Source: JAVBPP01 sp031549535 (GTDB taxonomy: Bacteria; Bacillota; Clostridia; Oscillospirales; Acutalibacteraceae). Taken from it: a DNA stretch of 9,255 bases. The notes beneath the pieces were generated by a model, which worked only from the letters and a program-made list of their open reading frames with translations, was not told the DNA's origin and ran no database searches. Position 1 is the stretch's first letter. Each line of letters begins with the position of its first letter. Of this stretch, positions 6,230-9,255 are shown in pieces. The stretch covers positions 1-9,255 of the forward strand of contig JAVBPP010000028.1 of assembly GCA_031549535.1 (NCBI GenBank), in the 5' to 3' direction. The translations under genes and the position numbers were made by a program.

Positions 6230-6601
6230 ATGCAAATCTATGAATCTGCAGAAAATTATCTTGAAACCATTTTGGTTTTGCAAAACAAAACGGGGTATGT
6301 GCGTTCAATTGACATTGTGCACGAAATGGGCTTTTCCAAGCCCAGCGTGAGCAATGCGATGAAGGCGTTCCGCGAAAACGGCTACATAACTATGGAGGCG
6401 GACGGACAAATCAAGCTCACCGCAAGCGGGCGCGAGGTTGCGCAGCGTGTTTTGGAGCGGCACGAGTTTCTGCGCGGGTTTCTGCTCTCCATCGGCGTCT
6501 CTGCGGAAAACGCGCACGAGGACGCTTGCCGCATTGAACACATCATCAGCCAAGAGACCTTTGACAAGTTGCGGGAGTATGCGCACAGGGAATTCGAATA
6601 A
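6230..6601 (+). CDS. DtxR/MntR-family metal-dependent transcription regulator
   Basis: A 123-residue protein made of the N-terminal winged helix (about 1-65; RSIDIVHEMGFSKPSVSNAM at 25-44 is the DNA-reading helix-turn-helix) and the dimerisation/metal-binding helices (about 66-120). There is no SH3-like third domain, as in MntR. Candidate metal ligands by alignment from memory: Asn9 (Met10 in DtxR, Asp8 in MntR), Glu12, His78, His96, and the Cys100-x-x-Glu103-His104 motif, which matches Cys102/Glu105/His106 of DtxR rather than MntR. Arg82 stands where DtxR has Glu83, so the ancillary site may be incomplete. Iron or manganese are both possible. The ATG is preceded by AAGGAG (6216-6221) within the 3' end of the GH92 gene, and the 5-bp gap implies co-transcription. 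No metal transporter gene is in view. The gene ends 8 bp from the sigF stop on the other strand. Confidence 0.9.
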   Translation: MQIYESAENYLETILVLQNKTGYVRSIDIVHEMGFSKPSVSNAMKAFRENGYITMEADGQIKLTASGREVAQRVLERHEFLRGFLLSIGVSAENAHEDACRIEHIISQETFDKLREYAHREFE

Positions 6602-6609
6602 GCAAACCG

Positions 6610-7284
6610 CTACGCCGACAAATTCCGGTGCAGCCTGGCCAAAATCTTTTTTTCCGCTCGGGAGACCTGCACTTGAGTCATTCCCAGGATTTCCGCCGCC
6701 TTACTCTGGGTGAGATGCTTGAAATAACGCAGCTCCACAATCATGCGCTCACGTTCATCCAGCGTTTTCAGCACCTCCCGCAGAGCAATGTAGTCCGAGA
6801 GCTGCTCGTCCGGCCCATCCACAGGGATATCCAGCTGGCCGGAGCCGTCCTCTTCGTTTTGCGTGAGGGAGACGGTAGGCATTGCGGCATTCAGCCATTC
6901 CGCCGCTTGAGCGACATCCGTGCCCAAACGCGCGGCTAACTCGCTGATGGAGGGCTCCTGCCCGCTCTCTTTGCGCATCTGTTCCTGCAGCTGTTGGGCA
7001 TGGCGCGCTTTTTCTTTGAGCACCCGACCGACTTTCACCGCGCCGCCGTCCCGGAAAATGCGCCGTATCTCGCCAAGAATCACGGGAACCGCGTAGGTGG
7101 AAAATAAAAAACCGCGTTCCGGCTCAAAGTTTTCCGCAGCTTTAATTAAGCCGATGCAACCGGCCTGAAACAGGTCGTCATACTCCTGACCCCTGCCGCG
7201 AAAGCGGTTTGCGCAGGCGTGCACCAGACCCATATTCTGCTCCACCATTGCGTTGCGTTCTTGAATTGTAATGGGCTGCTTCAT
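6610..7284 (-). CDS. sigF: RNA polymerase sporulation sigma factor, sigma-F
   Basis: A 224-residue sigma-70-family factor, the first forespore-specific sigma of sporulation. Region 2 spans about 14-80 (DDLFQAGCIGLIKAA at 36-50; FSTYAVPVILGEIRRIFRD at 61-79). Region 3 lies about 85-140, and region 4 about 163-220, with the helix-turn-helix LTQSKAAEILGMTQVQVSR at 191-209. Sigma-F and sigma-G are similar; placement directly after spoIIAA and spoIIAB makes it sigma-F. The protein is about 30 residues shorter than the B. subtilis factor, mostly at the N-terminus. No longer start is possible because an in-frame TGA stands two codons upstream. The ATG overlaps the spoIIAB stop as ATGA (7281-7284) and has no good ribosome site of its own, so translation is likely coupled to spoIIAB. 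Unlike many spore-formers, no spoVA gene follows. Confidence 0.96.
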   Translation of the reverse strand: MKQPITIQERNAMVEQNMGLVHACANRFRGRGQEYDDLFQAGCIGLIKAAENFEPERGFLFSTYAVPVILGEIRRIFRDGGAVKVGRVLKEKARHAQQLQEQMRKESGQEPSISELAARLGTDVAQAAEWLNAAMPTVSLTQNEEDGSGQLDIPVDGPDEQLSDYIALREVLKTLDERERMIVELRYFKHLTQSKAAEILGMTQVQVSRAEKKILARLHRNLSA

Positions 7285-7718
7285 ACTTCAAACTTTCTTG
7301 TTAACAGCTTTTCCATGGTGACGGTGGTGCCTTTGCCCACGCGGGAGCGCACACGCAGCTTATCCATGAAGCTTTCCATCACAGCAAAGCCCAAGCCTGC
7401 CCGCTCCTCCCCCTGCGTGGTGAACAGGGGCTCCATTGCCTGGCGGATATCCGCAATGCCGCAGCCTGTATCGCGGATTTTGATGCGGATGAAATCACCC
7501 TCAAACAGCCCAACCCATATGTAGATTTTGCCCACGGTGTTGGCATAGGCATGGACAATACAGTTCGTTACCGCCTCGCTCACGGCGGTTTTAATATCCG
7601 AAAGCTCCTCCAATGTCGGGTCCAGCTGCGCCGCAAAGGCGGATACCGCCACGCGCGCGTAGCTTTCGTTTACCGACCTGCTCTCCAGCACAAGTTTCAG
7701 TTCATTGTTTGCTTTCAT
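7281..7718 (-). CDS. spoIIAB: Anti-sigma-F factor / serine kinase SpoIIAB
   Basis: A 145-residue GHKL (Bergerat) ATPase, the usual length. It holds sigma-F inactive in the predivisional cell and mother cell, and phosphorylates SpoIIAA. Visible ATP-site motifs are the N-box EAVTNCIVHAY (Glu48, Asn52), the G1 box DTGCGI (83-88) and the G2 box RAGLGFAVM (106-114), followed by the closing GKGTTVTM strand. The start overlaps the spoIIAA stop as ATGA (7715-7718) and is preceded by GGAGGGG with about 10-nt spacing. The stop likewise overlaps the sigF start. Such coupling fits the need for fixed ratios of the three proteins. No key motif residue appears to be missing. Confidence 0.96.
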   Translation of the reverse strand: MKANNELKLVLESRSVNESYARVAVSAFAAQLDPTLEELSDIKTAVSEAVTNCIVHAYANTVGKIYIWVGLFEGDFIRIKIRDTGCGIADIRQAMEPLFTTQGEERAGLGFAVMESFMDKLRVRSRVGKGTTVTMEKLLTRKFEV

Positions 7719-8071
7719 TTCTGTTTAACCCCTCCTGCGTGTTCTGTGGATACCTTTTCCCTGCGCAGGGATATGGAACCAAGCTTTTCCACCCCCGCGA
7801 GCTGCATCACGCGATAAAAGCGCTCTGTGAGGTTGATGACCTGCACACGCCCACCCAGTTCCTGCATTAAGCGAAACCGCCCCATAACAAGGCCTACGGC
7901 GGAGCTGTCAATAAAACTTACCTGCTCAAAGTCCAGCCGCAGCAATGCGGGCGTGTTGTTGAGGACGGCTGCGTCAATCGCCTTGCGAATCTCCGCCGCG
8001 CTGTGGTGGTCCACTTCTCCGCTGAGCACGGCTGTCAGATTAATTGGCGTCACAATAATTTCTACCGGCAT
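7715..8071 (-). CDS. spoIIAA: Anti-sigma-F factor antagonist SpoIIAA
   Basis: A 118-residue STAS-domain protein, the usual length. In its unphosphorylated form it binds SpoIIAB-ADP and frees sigma-F in the forespore; the phosphatase SpoIIE restores it. The phosphorylation site lies in FIDSSAVG (53-60), with Ser57 matching Ser58 of B. subtilis. The preceding LRLDFEQVSF and the following LVMGRFRLMQELGG fit the STAS fold. The start at 8071 has an AGGGAGA ribosome site. It is the first gene of the three-gene operon; the dacF gene that precedes spoIIAA in Bacillus is absent here, the next gene upstream being the Lhr-type helicase behind a terminator. Confidence 0.95.
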   Translation of the reverse strand: MPVEIIVTPINLTAVLSGEVDHHSAAEIRKAIDAAVLNNTPALLRLDFEQVSFIDSSAVGLVMGRFRLMQELGGRVQVINLTERFYRVMQLAGVEKLGSISLRREKVSTEHAGGVKQK

Positions 8072-8100
8072 AGAATCTCCCTTTCTTTTATCATACTAAT
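8072..8100 (-). promoter_or_regulatory. Possible spoIIA promoter region and ribosome site
   Basis: On the minus strand TATGAT (8095-8090) could be a -10 element, followed by AAGGGAGA before the spoIIAA ATG. No convincing -35 is present. The operon is transcribed by sigma-H in Bacillus; the nearby GGAAT (about 8102-8098) could be a sigma-H -10, but I see no AGGA-type -35 at the right distance. The true start is unresolved. Confidence 0.3.
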
Positions 8101-8304
8101 TCCAAGAAGAAAACTCGAATAGATTTGCGTGGATTTTTTGCGTTGTGCGCGGCGGACGACGCTGCTTTACTGTCGTAAAGCAAGGAGGACAACAAAGCAC
8201 AGCGCGAAAAAGACCGCAAAGATATCGAGGTTTCTGCTTGGGATTCGTATAAGTATTCCCCGGTTTCGACAGGTTTATACAATTTTTTCCAATAAAAATA
8301 AACA
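8101..8304. other. Non-coding stretch with hairpins, no supported gene
   Basis: No reading frame here has both a start codon and a ribosome site. It contains a perfect 8-bp hairpin, TGCTTTAC/GTAAAGCA at 8163-8170 and 8175-8182 with loop TGTC. Possible outer pairs are GTTGT near 8142-8146 with ACAAC near 8189-8193, and TGTGC/GCACA around them. TTTGCGT occurs twice near 8124-8143. On the minus strand it would form a leader of spoIIAA; on the plus strand it has no obvious promoter. It could be a structured leader, a small RNA or a dispersed repeat. Confidence 0.35.
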
Positions 8305-8346
8305 TTGCGCCTGTCCTTTTGTCATGATACAAAAGGACAGGCGCAA
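8305..8346 (-). terminator. 18-bp perfect hairpin, terminator of the Lhr-type helicase gene
   Basis: Arms TTGCGCCTGTCCTTTTGT (8305-8322) and its exact reverse complement (8329-8346) enclose the 6-base loop CATGAT. It lies about 30 bp after the helicase stop codon on the minus strand. The minus strand continues with TGTTTATTTTTATT, a T-rich tract that fits intrinsic termination. The perfect 18-bp stem is longer than a usual terminator. Confidence 0.75.
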
Positions 8347-8375
8347 ATTGTGTAGAACGGTTAGAGTTTTTAAAA

Positions 8376-9255
8376 TTATAGGCTTCTCCAGAGCACAAAA
8401 TCCAACATTTGCCTGCGGAAACCTGCTTGCTCCAGTGCAGGCGCAACTTCGGGCGGGTATTTTTTTACTGTGATACGCGTCTTATGCGCAAAGAGAAATT
8501 TTCCGTTAAATTCCCGGGCGAAGCATTGCAAAGCATCCGGGAGCGCGGCATTGTCGAACACGCGCAAAACGGCTCCCTGCCGCTCAAATACGGCTACAGG
8601 AACCCCTGCCTTGAGGGCTACGGCGTTTCCGCTCACACGAGTGAAGGCTTTTCCCTCCTCATGCGGCAAAATGCTGCCCCAGCTCTGCAGCGGGTCGGCG
8701 GCGTTTAACCAAACAAGGGCATTGCTCGGCTGCTCCAGCGCGTGAATGGTGGCGTGGTAGTCCTCCTCCCGGATGAACTGTGCGCCGGAAAGGCCGCGGA
8801 TGAAGTAGCCGCGCCGGATTTTACCCGTATATTCCATCACACGCAGTGTCTCCAGCGCCTGCTGCCAGTTCAGCTCCTGTGCGGTTTCTCGGCAGAGAAT
8901 CACCGCGCGGCGGAAGTTGCGATCCAATGCCTGCTCCGTGCTTTCCGCCAGTGGCGGTCTCGCCAATTCCCAACGCCCGGCGGTGAGCGTGATGGCATTC
9001 GCACGTGAACGGCGGGCAACCGGCTGCGCGGCAAGGCTTTCCGCCTGCAGCAACTGTGCAACCGGGGTGAAGCTGTCCGCATGCACCAGACCCCGCTGAG
9101 CCAGAGAAAACAAAGCCTGCAACGGGGAATGCCCCTCCAGCGCCAAAGCCAGCGCCTGTGCAAAGCAGGCACCCCGCCGGCGCAGCGTTTGCAGTACGGT
9201 TTGTTCCGCTTCGCTGAGGGGCGTGGCATCCGCCTGCGATTCCGCCGTATCGTCC
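8376..9255 (-). CDS. Lhr-family DEAD/DEAH-box helicase, C-terminal part (5' end outside window)
   Basis: The last 292 residues of a large protein; the frame stays open to the window edge with no in-frame stop, so the apparent start near 9146 (a TTG codon) is internal. The visible part matches the C-terminal region of Lhr-type superfamily 2 helicases. A winged-helix-like segment (LSEAEQTVLQTLRRRGACF, about 9218-9162, then SLAQRGLVHADSFTPVAQLL) is followed by LNWQQALETLRVMEYTGKIRRGYFI, then GLSGAQFIREEDY, and by ALVWLNAADPLQSWGSILP. The C-terminus ends as expected for the family (EQAGFRRQMLDFVLW). Helicase motifs I-VI lie upstream, outside the window. Lhr proteins are DNA-repair-associated 3'-5' helicases; the precise subgroup cannot be told from this part. 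A strong terminator separates it from the spoIIA operon. Confidence 0.87.
   Translation of the reverse strand, partial: DDTAESQADATPLSEAEQTVLQTLRRRGACFAQALALALEGHSPLQALFSLAQRGLVHADSFTPVAQLLQAESLAAQPVARRSRANAITLTAGRWELARPPLAESTEQALDRNFRRAVILCRETAQELNWQQALETLRVMEYTGKIRRGYFIRGLSGAQFIREEDYHATIHALEQPSNALVWLNAADPLQSWGSILPHEEGKAFTRVSGNAVALKAGVPVAVFERQGAVLRVFDNAALPDALQCFAREFNGKFLFAHKTRITVKKYPPEVAPALEQAGFRRQMLDFVLWRSL

Noticed and set aside
8091..8282. 63-codon minus-strand reading frame upstream of spoIIAA
   Set aside because: It starts with TTG, has no ribosome site, resembles no protein I know and overlaps the probable spoIIA promoter region.
8258..8290. Sequence resembling the 5' end of tmRNA (CGGTTTCGACAGG)
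   Set aside because: A tmRNA needs about 350 nt with a tag reading frame and a tRNA-like 3' end. Here a terminator hairpin and then the helicase coding sequence follow within 120 bases.
8129..8473. 114-codon plus-strand reading frame across the terminator hairpin
   Set aside because: No ribosome site; it runs through the 18-bp palindrome and into the antisense strand of the helicase gene. The AGGAGG at 8183-8188 has no start codon at proper distance.

Overview
The window looks like chromosome from an endospore-forming, anaerobic Gram-positive bacterium of the class Clostridia, moderately GC-rich and probably near the Oscillospiraceae/Ruminococcaceae. This rests on a complete spoIIAA-spoIIAB-sigF sporulation operon, strong Shine-Dalgarno sites (AAGGAGG, GGAGGTGA), vegetative-type promoters, and a ferredoxin-fused aldo/keto reductase-like protein of a kind usual in anaerobes. 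The placement is an inference from gene content, not from a marker gene.

Layout. Positions 1-234 hold a hairpin-rich, repeat-bearing stretch that runs into the 3' end of the first gene. Next, on the minus strand, comes a two-gene unit (about 2280 down to 196): an aldo/keto reductase-like protein with two C-terminal [4Fe-4S] motifs, then a GNAT-like acyltransferase-domain protein. A second minus-strand unit (3842 down to 2409) encodes an NfeD-type membrane protein followed by a stomatin/QmcA-like SPFH protein, a classic membrane-organising pair. A divergent promoter region (3843-4079) separates this from a plus-strand pair: a family GH92 alpha-mannosidase-like glycosidase with no signal peptide (4080-6224) and, 5 bp later, a short DtxR/MntR-type metal-dependent regulator (6230-6601). 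This pair runs head-on into the spoIIA operon (minus strand, 8071 down to 6610), whose three genes are joined by ATGA overlaps. A 304-bp non-coding gap (8072-8375) contains an unexplained structured stretch and a long perfect terminator hairpin. The window ends inside the 3' part of an Lhr-family DEAD/DEAH helicase gene (minus strand).

How the genes work together. SpoIIAA, SpoIIAB and sigma-F form the forespore partner-switching module: dephosphorylated SpoIIAA takes SpoIIAB off sigma-F. NfeD and the SPFH protein probably form a membrane scaffold. The GH92/DtxR-like pair appears co-transcribed from one very good promoter, which carries three copies of an 8-base YCCRCCAA motif that could be an operator. 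The reductase-like/acyltransferase pair is the least understood unit: the aldo/keto reductase fold is recognisable, but three of the four usual catalytic residues appear replaced, so it may be a redox or structural protein rather than a normal NAD(P)H reductase.

I found no clear new defence or mobile system. The best candidates for something undescribed are the degenerate AKR/acyltransferase pair, the GH92-metalloregulator coupling with its promoter motifs, and the two repeat/hairpin-rich non-coding stretches (1-234 and 8100-8304).
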